Source of the DNA: Hyphomonadaceae bacterium
GTDB lineage: Bacteria; Pseudomonadota; Alphaproteobacteria; Caulobacterales; Aquidulcibacteraceae
Assembly: GCA_022841905.1 (NCBI GenBank)
Contig: JALHQO010000004.1
Location: 124,001-188,000, forward strand
Reading direction: 5' to 3'
DNA: 64,000 bases
The notes beneath the pieces were generated by a model, which ran no database searches, had not been told where the DNA came from, and worked only from the letters and a program-made list of their open reading frames with translations. Within the stretch, counting starts at the first letter, position 1; each line of letters begins with the position of its first letter. Below, piece after piece: positions 15,564-24,020 of this stretch. A program made the position numbers and the translations under genes.

Positions 15564-16151
15564 ATGCTGCGAGCTTCAATATTGGCCGCGCTGACGGCTG
15601 CGAGCGCGTGCGGGCCTGCGCCAGTCGCAATGCCGGCGACGCGCGCGAGCGAATTGTTGGAACGCTTCGCCGCGGGCGCCGCGGATGCTGACGTGTGCAC
15701 GCCCGGCGGACGGGCGCTGCTGCGCGGCGCCGTGCGCGCCTATGGCGCGGCGATGGATGTGAGCGGCGTGGCGTGGCCGAGCGTGCCGGTTAGCGAAGAG
15801 ACGCCGGATCGCTTGGGCGCGGTGGATATCAGCGTATTGGTAGCGTTTGCCGCTGGTTTCGTCGAGGCGTCTGATTTTCGCGGCGCGTCACGCGCGGCGT
15901 TGACGGAGCTTTCGTTCGCGCACTGGCCGGAAATGCGCTGGATGCGTGAGGGCGCGCGGGTGGCGTGCGCCGAAGTGGTGGCGCTGCAAACGGCGGCGGC
16001 GCGCGTGGTGATGGAAATGGAGCGGTTGCGGTTCGTTGAAGGCGCCGAACGCGTGCGCCGCCAGCAAGCGCGGCTGGAGCGCGCGCAAGTGCAGATGCAA
16101 GCGGCCGCGGCTGTGGTGGAAGCGCGCTTGGCGGCGGAGCGTGAGGGTTAG
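15564..16151 (+). CDS. Hypothetical Ala-rich lipoprotein
   Basis: A 195-residue exported protein. The signal peptide ends in SAC (C16), a plausible lipobox. The middle is globular with Cys pairs (DVCTPGG, RVACAEVV). The C-terminal 60 residues form a long Ala/Arg/Glu helix (MEMERLRFVEGAERVRR...), probably coiled-coil. The family is unknown. It is convergent with purB, with stops overlapping by 4 bases. Confidence 0.65.
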   Translation: MLRASILAALTAASACGPAPVAMPATRASELLERFAAGAADADVCTPGGRALLRGAVRAYGAAMDVSGVAWPSVPVSEETPDRLGAVDISVLVAFAAGFVEASDFRGASRAALTELSFAHWPEMRWMREGARVACAEVVALQTAAARVVMEMERLRFVEGAERVRRQQARLERAQVQMQAAAAVVEARLAAEREG

Positions 16152-17455
16152 CCAAAAACCCGTTTGAAAATTTCATCGACGCGCGCGAAGTGATGCGCTT
16201 CGTCGAAGCAGGCTTCTAGCGCTTTGGCGTCCAGCTTCGCTGTTACGTCGGCATCGGAGCGGAGTTTATCGATGAGGGCGGTTTGGCTGCGGGGCGGCGG
16301 GCTTTGCCAGACGGCCATGGCGTTGCGCTGCACCAGGCGATAGGCATCCTCGCGCGAGACGCCCGCTTGCGTCAGCGCCAGCATCACGCGCTGCGAATTG
16401 TGCAAGCCGCCGAGTAGCGCCAGATTGCGCGCCATGTTGTCGGGATAGACGACGAGTTTCTCAATCACCATCGCCATCCGATGCAGCGCGAAATCGAGAT
16501 GGATGGTGGCGTCGGGGCCGATGCCGCGTTCGACGGATGAGTGCGAAATATCGCGCTCATGCCAAAGCGCGACGTTTTCCATGGCGGGCGTGACGGCGCT
16601 GCGCACGAGGCGGGCGAGGCCGCAGAGATTTTCCGTGAGCACCGGGTTGCGCTTGTGCGGCATGGCCGAAGAGCCCTTCTGACCGGGCTCGAAAAATTCT
16701 TCGGCCTCCAGAACTTCGGTGCGCTGCAAGTGGCGCACTTCTGTCGCCAAGCGCTCGATGCCAGCGGCGACGACGCCGAGGGCGGCGAAGAAGGCGCCAT
16801 GGCGATCGCGTGGGATGACTTGGGTGGAGACGGGCTCGACTTCGAGGCCGAGTTTTTCCGCGACGTAGGCTTCAACGCGCGGATCGATTTGGGCGAAGGT
16901 GCCGACTGCGCCGGAGATGGCGCATGTGGCGATCTCTTTGCGCGCCGCTTTCAGGCGTTCAAGGTTCCGCGCGAACTCGGCGTAGTGGCCGGCGAGCTTG
17001 AGGCCGAACGTGGTCGGCTCGGCATGGATGCCGTGTGAGCGCCCAATGGTCGGCGTCATTTTGTGTTCGATGGCGCGCGTCTTTAGCGCCGCCATGACGC
17101 GTTCGCATCCGGTGATGAGCAGGTCGGACGCGCGCGTGAGCTGCACGGCGAGGCAGGTGTCGAGCACGTCGCTCGATGTCATGCCCTGGTGTGCGAAGCG
17201 ACTTTCGGGGCCGACGTGTTCGGCGACGCTGGTGAGGAAGGCGATGACGTCGTGCTTCACCTCGCGCTCGATCTCATCGATGCGGGCCACGTCGAACTTG
17301 CCTTTGGCGCGATATTCAGCGGCGGCGCTCTTCGGTATGGTCCCGAGTTCCGCCATCGCCTCCATGGCGAGCGTCTCGATCTCGAGCCAGACGCCATAAC
17401 GGCTCTCTGGCTCCCAAATGGCCACCATGTCGGGGCGTGCGTAACGCGGAATCAT
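16148..17455 (-). CDS. purB: Adenylosuccinate lyase PurB
   Basis: Catalyses two beta-eliminations: SAICAR to AICAR, and adenylosuccinate to AMP. 435 residues, the length of the shorter PurB type. It begins MIPRYARPDMVAIWEPESRYG. The fumarase/aspartase superfamily signature GSSAMPHKRNP is present, as are TSSDVLDT and the catalytic-His region GRSHGIHAEP. It is separated from purC by opposite-strand genes, so it is probably transcribed from its own promoter. Confidence 0.97.
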   Translation of the reverse strand: MIPRYARPDMVAIWEPESRYGVWLEIETLAMEAMAELGTIPKSAAAEYRAKGKFDVARIDEIEREVKHDVIAFLTSVAEHVGPESRFAHQGMTSSDVLDTCLAVQLTRASDLLITGCERVMAALKTRAIEHKMTPTIGRSHGIHAEPTTFGLKLAGHYAEFARNLERLKAARKEIATCAISGAVGTFAQIDPRVEAYVAEKLGLEVEPVSTQVIPRDRHGAFFAALGVVAAGIERLATEVRHLQRTEVLEAEEFFEPGQKGSSAMPHKRNPVLTENLCGLARLVRSAVTPAMENVALWHERDISHSSVERGIGPDATIHLDFALHRMAMVIEKLVVYPDNMARNLALLGGLHNSQRVMLALTQAGVSREDAYRLVQRNAMAVWQSPPPRSQTALIDKLRSDADVTAKLDAKALEACFDEAHHFARVDEIFKRVFG

Positions 17456-17486
17456 GGGCGGTTGATGCGACCGCCCATGCCGTTCG

Positions 17487-18842
17487 TCAACCGACCCGGT
17501 CTTTCACGACTGTGCGTCCGGCCAGCAGGAAGTGCAGCGCGGCCCAGCCGAGGAAGATCATCGTGGTGCCAAGCGCGGTTTTGAGGCCGAGACCTTGGGC
17601 GTTGGCGCAGGTCGCGGCGTTGGCCGCGTCGGCGCATTGGGCGAGCGTCAGGCCGTTCTGGGCGAGGACTTGGTTGGCGAAGAAGTCGTTGGCTGCGCCG
17701 ACAAACGGCGGCCCGAGGCCATAGCCGATCAGGTTCACGATCAGCAGCAGAATGGCGACCGCGGTCGCGCGCTGCAGCGGTTGGGAGACGCCCATCGTCA
17801 CCGCGTACATGGGGCCGAGATACATGTAGTGGAAAATCGGCGCGAGCATCAGGAAGCCGAACGCGAACGCAAACTCGGTCTGAATGAACGACATGATGTA
17901 GAGTGGAATGGCGATGCTCATACCGAGCGCCGGCAGCCAAGTGTGGACGCGCGGATGCTTGGGCGCGAGGCGGTCGGAGAGGAAGCCGCCGAGGAAGGTG
18001 CCGAGGCCTGTGGCGATGCCGCCAATGGCGCCCAGCGCATAAGAGGCGTTGGCGATTTCCTGCGGCAGCGTCGGCGCCAATTCGTAATTGCGCACCATGT
18101 GCGAAACCAGGAATTGCGACGAGCCGTAGCCGACAAAGCTCATAAGCGCGCCACCAAAGGCGATGTGCCAGAACGAGGCTTTGGTCGAGAGCGATTTCAG
18201 TGTTTCGCTGAAGCTGGGCGGCTCGACCTTGCTGCTGCGTGGCGGTTCGCGCACCGTGAGCTTCAGCAGAATGGCCGCAGCGATGCCCGGCGCGCCGAGC
18301 AGCCAGAACGCCGTGCGCCAATCGAAATTGGCGACCAGCCAGCCGCCGCCGACAGCCGCCAGCGCCGTGCCGAACGGTATGCCGAGCGAGAAGATGGCAA
18401 GCGCTGAGGCGCGCCGTTCAGCCGGAAAATAGTCCGCAATGGCCGATTGCGACGGCGGCACGCACGCCGCTTCGCCGATGCCGACACCAAGACGGCAGAG
18501 CGCCAGTTGGAGAAAGTTCTGCGCAAAGCCGCACGCCGCCGTCATCAAGCTCCAGAGGAAGGCGCCGATGGAGACGATGGTGATGCGATTGGCGCGTTCC
18601 GATAAGCGCGCGATCGGAATGCCGAGTGTGGTGTAGAGAATGGCGAATACCGGGCCGCCGAGCAGGCCCAGCATGAAATTCGAGACGCCGAAATCTTCCT
18701 TGATCGCTTCCTGCACGATCGAGATCAGCAGGCGGTCGATGAAGTTGAAGGTGTAAACGATGACAAGGACGAAGAGGACGTAGGCGCGATAGGACTTGCT
18801 GCCGTAGCCTTGAAACGCAGCTGGCGCTGTGGCGTCGCTCAT
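17487..18842 (-). CDS. MFS transporter (spinster-like)
   Basis: 451 residues with about 12 hydrophobic helices, in the inner membrane. The N-terminus YTFNFIDRLLISIVQEAIKEDF and the loop GIPIARLSERANR fit the MFS signature between helices 2 and 3. FxDR near the first helix and CRLGVGIGEAACVPPSQSAIADYFP are characteristic of the Spns/spinster-like group seen in alphaproteobacteria. The substrate is unknown. It is directly upstream of purB with a 31-base gap, so co-transcription is possible. Confidence 0.88.
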   Translation of the reverse strand: MSDATAPAAFQGYGSKSYRAYVLFVLVIVYTFNFIDRLLISIVQEAIKEDFGVSNFMLGLLGGPVFAILYTTLGIPIARLSERANRITIVSIGAFLWSLMTAACGFAQNFLQLALCRLGVGIGEAACVPPSQSAIADYFPAERRASALAIFSLGIPFGTALAAVGGGWLVANFDWRTAFWLLGAPGIAAAILLKLTVREPPRSSKVEPPSFSETLKSLSTKASFWHIAFGGALMSFVGYGSSQFLVSHMVRNYELAPTLPQEIANASYALGAIGGIATGLGTFLGGFLSDRLAPKHPRVHTWLPALGMSIAIPLYIMSFIQTEFAFAFGFLMLAPIFHYMYLGPMYAVTMGVSQPLQRATAVAILLLIVNLIGYGLGPPFVGAANDFFANQVLAQNGLTLAQCADAANAATCANAQGLGLKTALGTTMIFLGWAALHFLLAGRTVVKDRVG

Positions 18843-19018
18843 GGTTTCCCCCGCTTGTCGTTGGGCGCTGTTGTGGCGGGGCTGCGCGGCGCGGTCAAAC
18901 GCGGAACGCTGATTGGGGAGTTGAGACGCCGTTTCCCCGAGGGACTGGTGGATTCAGGTTTGCCGCCGCTATTGTCGCCGCGCGGGCCAAACACAATCTG
19001 GAGCGCCTGCTAGTTTTC

Positions 19019-20614
19019 GTGTCGCGTGCCCCTGTGTCTGCTTCCATCACGCTCTCCAATTTGTCATGGGCGTCGCCTGAGGGGCGGGGGCTCTTCGCTG
19101 GGCTTGATCTGAGCTTCGGCGCCGAGCGCGCGGGGCTTGTTGGCCGCAATGGCGTCGGCAAGTCGACGCTTTTGAAGCTGATCACCGGCGAACTGACGCC
19201 GCAGACGGGAACTGTCGCGGTGAGCGGGCGGCTCGGCGTGCTGCGCCAAGATGTGCAGGCGGCGGGCGATGATTGCGTGGCTGACCTCTTTGGCGTGAGC
19301 GGCGCTCTCGCCGTGTTGCGGCGCGCTGAAGCGGGCGCCGCGAGCGCTGACGACTTGGCGGACGCGGATTGGACGCTGGAAGCGCGCATGGCGGCGGCGC
19401 TCGCGCGCGTCGGCTTGGTGGCCGAGGCTGATACGCTGCTGGCGGCGCTCTCGGGCGGGCAGCGCACGCGCGCGAGCTTGGCGGCGTTGGTGTTTGCCGA
19501 GCCGGATTTTCTGTTGCTGGACGAACCGACGAACAATCTCGATCGCGAGGGCCGCGCTGCGGTGGCGCGACTGCTGAGCGAATGGCGCGCCGGCGCGATT
19601 GTGGTGAGCCATGATCGCGAATTGCTTGAGGCGATGGATGCGATCGTCGAGCTGACGTCGTTGGGCGCCGCGCGCTATGGCGGCAATTGGAGCCATTATC
19701 GCGAACGCAAAGCGCTGGAGCTGGCGGCGGCGCGTCATGATTTGGCCGACGCGGAGCGGCGGGCGGCGGATGTCGCTAGAAGCGCGCAGGCGACGCGCGA
19801 ACGGCAAGAGCGGCGCGATGCGGGCGGACGGCGCAAAGCGGCGAAAGGCGACATGCCGCGCATCCTGCTCGGCGCGCGCAAGAACACGGCGGAGAATACG
19901 AGCGGCGAGAACGCGCGCCTGGCTGAGCGGCTGCGCGTGGACGCGGAGGCCGATGCGGCCGAAGCGCGAGCGCGGATCGAGGTGCTGGCGCCGCTGAACG
20001 TGACGCTGCCGACGACGGGACTGGCGGCGGGCAAGGTTGTGCTGCGCGTGGAGGACGTGACCGCGGGCTATGACGAAGAGCGGCCGGTGTTGCGCGATCT
20101 GAGCGTGGTGATGACGGGCCCAGAGCGTGTCGCAGTGGTGGGGCCCAATGGGTCAGGCAAGACGACGCTGTTGGCGCTGATTTCGGGCGCGCTCAAGCCA
20201 TGGCGCGGACGCGTCGGCGTGATGGTTGAGGCTGCGATGCTGGATCAGCGTGTCAGCTTGCTCGATCCGGCGCTTTCGATCCGCGACAATTTTCGGCGCA
20301 TCAATCCGGAGGCGGATGAGAATGCCTGCCGCGCGGCTTTGGCGCGGTTCATGTTTCGCGCCGATGCGGCGCTGCAGATCGTTGGCACGCTGAGCGGCGG
20401 GCAGATGTTGCGGGCTGGCTTGGCGTGCGTGCTCGGCCGCGCGAACCCGCCGCAACTACTGATCCTCGATGAGCCGACCAACCACCTCGACATCGATTCA
20501 ATCGAGGCGGTGGAAGCGGGGTTGCGCGCGTATGACGGCGCGCTGGTCGTTGTCAGCCACGACGAGGCGTTCTTGCAGGCGATCGGGATTACACGACGCG
20601 TTGCGCTCGGTTAG
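19019..20614 (+). CDS. ABC-F family ATPase
   Basis: A soluble protein of 531 residues with two ABC ATPase domains and no membrane segment, the ABC-F layout (ribosome-associated translation factors). It has Walker A GRNGVGKST and GPNGSGKTT, signatures LSGGQ in both halves, and Walker B LLLDEPTNNLD and LLILDEPTNHLD. The linker between domains is Arg/Ala/Glu-rich and helical. The start is GTG 19019; a second in-frame GTG at 19034 is an alternative. The 176-base upstream gap shows no clear signal. Whether it protects from antibiotics or is a housekeeping factor cannot be told. Confidence 0.92.
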   Translation: MSRAPVSASITLSNLSWASPEGRGLFAGLDLSFGAERAGLVGRNGVGKSTLLKLITGELTPQTGTVAVSGRLGVLRQDVQAAGDDCVADLFGVSGALAVLRRAEAGAASADDLADADWTLEARMAAALARVGLVAEADTLLAALSGGQRTRASLAALVFAEPDFLLLDEPTNNLDREGRAAVARLLSEWRAGAIVVSHDRELLEAMDAIVELTSLGAARYGGNWSHYRERKALELAAARHDLADAERRAADVARSAQATRERQERRDAGGRRKAAKGDMPRILLGARKNTAENTSGENARLAERLRVDAEADAAEARARIEVLAPLNVTLPTTGLAAGKVVLRVEDVTAGYDEERPVLRDLSVVMTGPERVAVVGPNGSGKTTLLALISGALKPWRGRVGVMVEAAMLDQRVSLLDPALSIRDNFRRINPEADENACRAALARFMFRADAALQIVGTLSGGQMLRAGLACVLGRANPPQLLILDEPTNHLDIDSIEAVEAGLRAYDGALVVVSHDEAFLQAIGITRRVALG

Positions 20615-21072
20615 GCGATTTCGAAGAGGCCGTCGACTTCGACGGCGAAGTCCATCGGCAGGTTGGCCATGCCGACGGCGGAGCGGGCGTGTTTGCCGGC
20701 GTCGCCCAGCACTTGCACCATCAGGTCCGAGCAGCCGTTCATCACTTGCGGGATCGGGCTGAACTCGGGCGTGACGTTGACGAAGCCGTTGAGCTTCACG
20801 ACGCGCTTCACGCGATCGAGATCGCCGCCGCATGCGGCCTTCACTTGCGCCAGCAGATTGAGCGCGCAAAGCCGCGCGGCGGCTTGACCTTCTTCCACTT
20901 CGATGGCGTCGCCCAGCTTGCCCTTGATGCCGCCGGAGGCGTCGACCGATACCTGGCCGGAGACGTGGACGAGATTGCCCACGACCACATACGGCACATA
21001 AGACGCCACAGGCGCCGGCGGCGTCGGCAAGGTCAGCCCAAGTTCCTGCAAGCGGGCTTCAATGCGGGCCAT
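20611..21072 (-). CDS. RidA family protein
   Basis: 153 residues. RidA/YjgF proteins hydrolyse reactive enamine/imine intermediates made by PLP enzymes. It has the LVHVSGQVSVD strand, NLLAQVKAACGGDLDRVKRVVKL, and R130 in ARSAVGMANLP, the position of the catalytic Arg of RidA. This variant is longer at the N-terminus than the 128-residue E. coli form. It is convergent with the ABC-F gene, with overlapping stop codons. Confidence 0.9.
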   Translation of the reverse strand: MARIEARLQELGLTLPTPPAPVASYVPYVVVGNLVHVSGQVSVDASGGIKGKLGDAIEVEEGQAAARLCALNLLAQVKAACGGDLDRVKRVVKLNGFVNVTPEFSPIPQVMNGCSDLMVQVLGDAGKHARSAVGMANLPMDFAVEVDGLFEIA

Positions 21073-21127
21073 GTGCGTGTGCTCCCCTGGTGTGGTGAGC
21101 CTTCTACTAGCGACTCAAATCTCGCTC

Positions 21128-21228
21128 GTCATCCCGGACCCGCGAAGCGTGATCCGGGACCCAGTGGCAAACGCGTTGTCCGTGGCCCCTGGATCCGGGC
21201 TCTCAGCTTCGCTGAGCCCCGGGATGAC
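21128..21228. repeat. GTCATCCCGG-ended intergenic repeat
   Basis: Terminal 10-base inverted repeat GTCATCCCGG / CCGGGATGAC, with internal hairpins (CCCGGA...TCCGGG, GGGCTCTCAGCTTCGCTGAGCCC). It fills the gap between ridA and dinB. This end sequence is widespread in alphaproteobacterial genomes as a dispersed palindromic repeat. It ends 7 bases before the dinB stop codon. Confidence 0.75.
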
Positions 21229-21234
21229 GGTGAT

Positions 21235-22497
21235 TCATTCGTCATCCCACTCAGCCTTGAGCGCTCGCCCGGTTTGCACCGCGTCCTTGCCGAATTTATC
21301 CCGCGCCTTGGCGATGGCGGCCTCCGCGGCTGCGCGTTTTGGCGTTTGCGTGTCGAGCATATCGCCTTTGTCGGCGCTCGCGGCGTCGCTGAAATCGGAG
21401 AGGCCGACGCCGATGAGGCGGTATTTGGTTTTGCCGTTGGCGTCGCCGGCCAGGAGTTCGCGTGCGTGGGCGAAGATGCGCGAAGCGAGCAGCGTCGGCT
21501 CGGGCAATTGGCGGCGCCGCGTGATGATCTTGAACTTCGTGTCCTTGAGTTTGAGCGTGAGCGTCATGCCCGCCGTGTCGCTGGCGCGTGCCCGGGCGGC
21601 GACTTTTTCGCAGAGCGGCCAGAGGATGTCTTCGAGCGCTTCGATGTCGGCGATGTCTTCGAAGAACGTGGTTTCCGACGAGATGCTTTTCCGCTCGCCA
21701 TCGGGATCGACTTTGCGCGGATCGTCGGCCATCGAAAGCGCGAAGAGATGCGCGCCCCAATCGCCGTAAAGCGCGCGCATGCGTTGCGGGCCGACAGCGC
21801 GAATGTCGCCGATGGTGCGCAAATTGTTGCGTTCGAGCGCTGTGGCGCCGGCGGGGCCGACACCAGGCAGCGTGGAGACGGCGCGGGTTTCCAGGAATGT
21901 GAGCGCCTCGGCGCGGCCGATGACGGAGAAGCCGCGCGGCTTGTCGAGATCGCTCGCGGTTTTGGCCAGGAACTTGTTGAAGCTGAGCCCGATGGAAACC
22001 GTGAGCCGGCGCTCTTCCCAGATCTTGTTTTGCAGTTTGATCAAAGATTGCCCTGGCGTGCCATGGTGCAGCGCTTCGGTGCCGGTCAGGTCCATGAAGG
22101 CTTCATCGATCGAGAGCGGCTGCACTTGCGGTGTGAGGTCCTCCATCATGCGGCGGATGAGGCGGCCTTCTTCGACATATTTGCGCATGTCGCCGTGGAC
22201 GACCTTGGCTTGCGGGCAAAGTTTCAGCGCCTTGAACATCGGCATGGCGCTGCGCACGCCGTACGCGCGCGCCACATAGCAGCAGGTGGAGACAACACCG
22301 CGCTTGCCGCCGCCGACGATGACGGGATGCGGCTGCAAACTGGGATCGTCGCGTTTTTCGATCGAGGCGTAGAACGCGTCGCAATCGAGGTGGGCGATGG
22401 AGAGGGCGCTGAGCTCGGCGTGCTCAAGCGGCTGATCTTCTCCGCACGCGCAGCGTTTAAGCGTGATCTCGCGTGCGCAGGCGCGGCACAAAATCAT
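21235..22497 (-). CDS. dinB: DNA polymerase IV (DinB), with N-terminal Cys cluster
   Basis: Y-family translesion polymerase of 420 residues. The palm acidic residues are D38 (HLDCDAFYASIE) and D131-E132 (PLSIDEAFMDL); thumb and little-finger domains follow (SDLDKPRGF, TLPGVGPAG). An N-terminal extension of about 30 residues has C4, C7, C16 and C18, a possible zinc-ribbon seen in alphaproteobacterial DinB. The start ATG 22497 is chosen because MILCRAC precedes the Cys cluster. Its Shine-Dalgarno GGGAGG belongs to the repeat upstream. No LexA box was identified by eye. Confidence 0.93.
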   Translation of the reverse strand: MILCRACAREITLKRCACGEDQPLEHAELSALSIAHLDCDAFYASIEKRDDPSLQPHPVIVGGGKRGVVSTCCYVARAYGVRSAMPMFKALKLCPQAKVVHGDMRKYVEEGRLIRRMMEDLTPQVQPLSIDEAFMDLTGTEALHHGTPGQSLIKLQNKIWEERRLTVSIGLSFNKFLAKTASDLDKPRGFSVIGRAEALTFLETRAVSTLPGVGPAGATALERNNLRTIGDIRAVGPQRMRALYGDWGAHLFALSMADDPRKVDPDGERKSISSETTFFEDIADIEALEDILWPLCEKVAARARASDTAGMTLTLKLKDTKFKIITRRRQLPEPTLLASRIFAHARELLAGDANGKTKYRLIGVGLSDFSDAASADKGDMLDTQTPKRAAAEAAIAKARDKFGKDAVQTGRALKAEWDDE

Positions 22498-22613
22498 CTC
22501 CCTCCCCCCTTGTGGGGGAGGGTTGGGGAGGGGAGTGTCGGCGGCGCCGTATCCGGAAAGAACACCGCCGCTACCCCCACCCCCGACCCCGCCCCACAAG
22601 GGGGCGGGGAGAG
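22498..22613. repeat. G/C-tract inverted repeat between ROK kinase and dinB genes
   Basis: A G-rich arm (GTGGGGGAGGGTTGGGGAGG, about 22511-22530) faces a C-rich arm (CTACCCCCACCCCCGACCCC, about 22571-22590) and a GCCCCACAAGGGGGCGGGG hairpin. Its dinB-proximal edge supplies the GGGAGGGAG ribosome-binding site of dinB; its other edge ends a few bases before the ROK gene stop. Confidence 0.65.
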
Positions 22614-22621
22614 TTGCGAGA

Positions 22622-23512
22622 TCACTGCGCTTCCTCCGGCGAGAACAACCACGCCGCGCCGCGAACGCCGGAGCTGTCGCCGTGTTTGTTTTGGACGAGC
22701 TTGGTGTGGAGCACGTCGGAGAAGATGTGCGCGAGCAGTTTGCCGCGGACGCTTGGATAGAGGCTCTTCACGTTCGAGACACCGCCGCCGAAAACGATGA
22801 TGTCGGGATCGAGGATGTCGATCACAATGGCGAGCGAGCGCGCGACGCGGTCGGCGTAGAGATCGAGCATGACGATGGCTTCCGGATCGCCGGCTTGCGC
22901 GCGCGTGTCGGCTTCGCGGGCGCTGACGCCGAAAGCGCGCTTGAAGCCGGTGCCGGAGAGCCATTGTTCGAGGCAACCCCAGCGGCCGCACCAATCGCGC
23001 ACGGGCGCTTCATCGGCGCGCGGCCACGGCAGCGGCGTGTGGCCCCATTCGCCGCCAATGCCGTTGGCGCCGGTGATGACTTTGCGATCGACCACCACGC
23101 CGCCGCCGCAGCCGGTGCCGAAGATGACGCCGAATACGACGCGCCCGTCAGCGGCTGCGCCGTCGACGGCTTCCGAGAGAGCAAAGCAATTGGCGTCGTT
23201 TTCCACACGCACAGGGCGGGCGAGCGCGGTTTTGAGATCTTCGAGAAACGGCAGCCCGTTCATCCAGACCGAGTTGGCGTTGCGCACGAGCCCAGTCTTG
23301 GGCGAGAGCGAGCCGGGGATGGCGAGGCCCACGACTGTGGCGCGATGGCCCGTATCCGATTCGATTTTGGCTGTGAGATCGGCCACCGCGCGCACCGCGC
23401 CAGCGTAATCCCCAGGGTTGGGCACGCGCTGCCGGTTCAGGATTTCTCCCGTTGAATCAAGCAGCGCGCCTTCGATCTTGGTGCCGCCGAAATCAATGCC
23501 AAGCCGCATCAA
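22622..23512 (-). CDS. ROK-family sugar kinase (fructokinase/glucokinase-like)
   Basis: 296 residues. An ATP-dependent hexose kinase of the ROK family: LGIDFGGTKIEGAL (ATP phosphate loop, 4-17), VENDANCFALSE with catalytic D106, GTGCGGGVV, and the zinc-site stretch GHTPLP...WCGRWGCLEQWLSGTG. The pattern is closest to Mak-type fructokinases, but glucose cannot be excluded. The start could be the second Met, since MM begins the frame. It is divergent from divK across a 130-base promoter region. Confidence 0.9.
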   Translation of the reverse strand: MMRLGIDFGGTKIEGALLDSTGEILNRQRVPNPGDYAGAVRAVADLTAKIESDTGHRATVVGLAIPGSLSPKTGLVRNANSVWMNGLPFLEDLKTALARPVRVENDANCFALSEAVDGAAADGRVVFGVIFGTGCGGGVVVDRKVITGANGIGGEWGHTPLPWPRADEAPVRDWCGRWGCLEQWLSGTGFKRAFGVSAREADTRAQAGDPEAIVMLDLYADRVARSLAIVIDILDPDIIVFGGGVSNVKSLYPSVRGKLLAHIFSDVLHTKLVQNKHGDSSGVRGAAWLFSPEEAQ

Positions 23513-23519
23513 TCAATCC

Positions 23520-23535
23520 TTAAGGTCTTCTTAAC
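23520..23535 (+). promoter_or_regulatory. CtrA box upstream of divK
   Basis: TTAAGGTCTTCTTAAC is an exact TTAA-N7-TTAA(C) site, the consensus of the alphaproteobacterial cell-cycle regulator CtrA. It lies about 108-123 bases upstream of the divK start and 8 bases upstream of the divergent ROK gene start. A half-site GTTAAT follows near 23571. In Caulobacter, CtrA activates divK, which supports the assignment. Confidence 0.7.
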
Positions 23536-23642
23536 GAGATGGGCCAAACTGCTTGTCTTGCGATGGGTTGTTAATGGGCCTGCGCTATAAGATGCGCAAA
23601 TAAGCGCGAGAATGCGCCGGGGTTGCGGAAGCGAAGCGGGTG

Positions 23643-24008
23643 ATGGCGAAGACCGTACTCATCGTCGAAGACAGCGAACTCAATATGAGGCTGTTCAACG
23701 ACCTGTTGGAGGCCTTTGGCTACCGCACGGTCAAGACCCGCGATGGCCGCCAGGCGCTGCCTTTGGCGCGCGAGCACAAACCCGATCTGATTGTGATGGA
23801 TATCCAGCTGCCGGAAATCTCCGGCTTGGAGATTACGGACCGCTTGAAGAAAGATCCGCTGCTGAAGTCGATCCCGGTTGTGGCGGTGACGGCGTTTGCG
23901 ATGCGCGGCGATGAGCAAAAAATCATGGCCGCCGGCTGCGACGCTTATCTCTCCAAGCCGATCTCGGTCACGACCTTTCTCGAAACCATCCGCAAGTTCA
24001 TCGGATAA
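23643..24008 (+). CDS. divK: Cell-cycle response regulator DivK
   Basis: A single-domain receiver protein of 121 residues without an output domain. It signals through protein contacts to control CtrA activity and polarity. Phospho-acceptor D53 ([10 protein letters not shown]), acidic pocket E9-D10, T/A switch region AVTAFAM and conserved K in YLSKPI are all present. The N-terminus [15 protein letters not shown] matches DivK. The start is ATG 23643; a GTG one codon earlier is possible. It is followed 12 bases later by pleD, the same order as in Caulobacter, and preceded by a CtrA box. Confidence 0.95.
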   Translation: MAKTVLIVEDSELNMRLFNDLLEAFGYRTVKTRDGRQALPLAREHKPDLIVMDIQLPEISGLEITDRLKKDPLLKSIPVVAVTAFAMRGDEQKIMAAGCDAYLSKPISVTTFLETIRKFIG

Positions 24009-24020
24009 GGAGGAGGCCGC

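Noticed and set aside
20689-22800. A 703-codon plus-strand frame across ridA, a repeat and dinB
   Set aside because: It runs antisense through two well-identified genes and an intergenic palindrome; the product has no recognisable motif.
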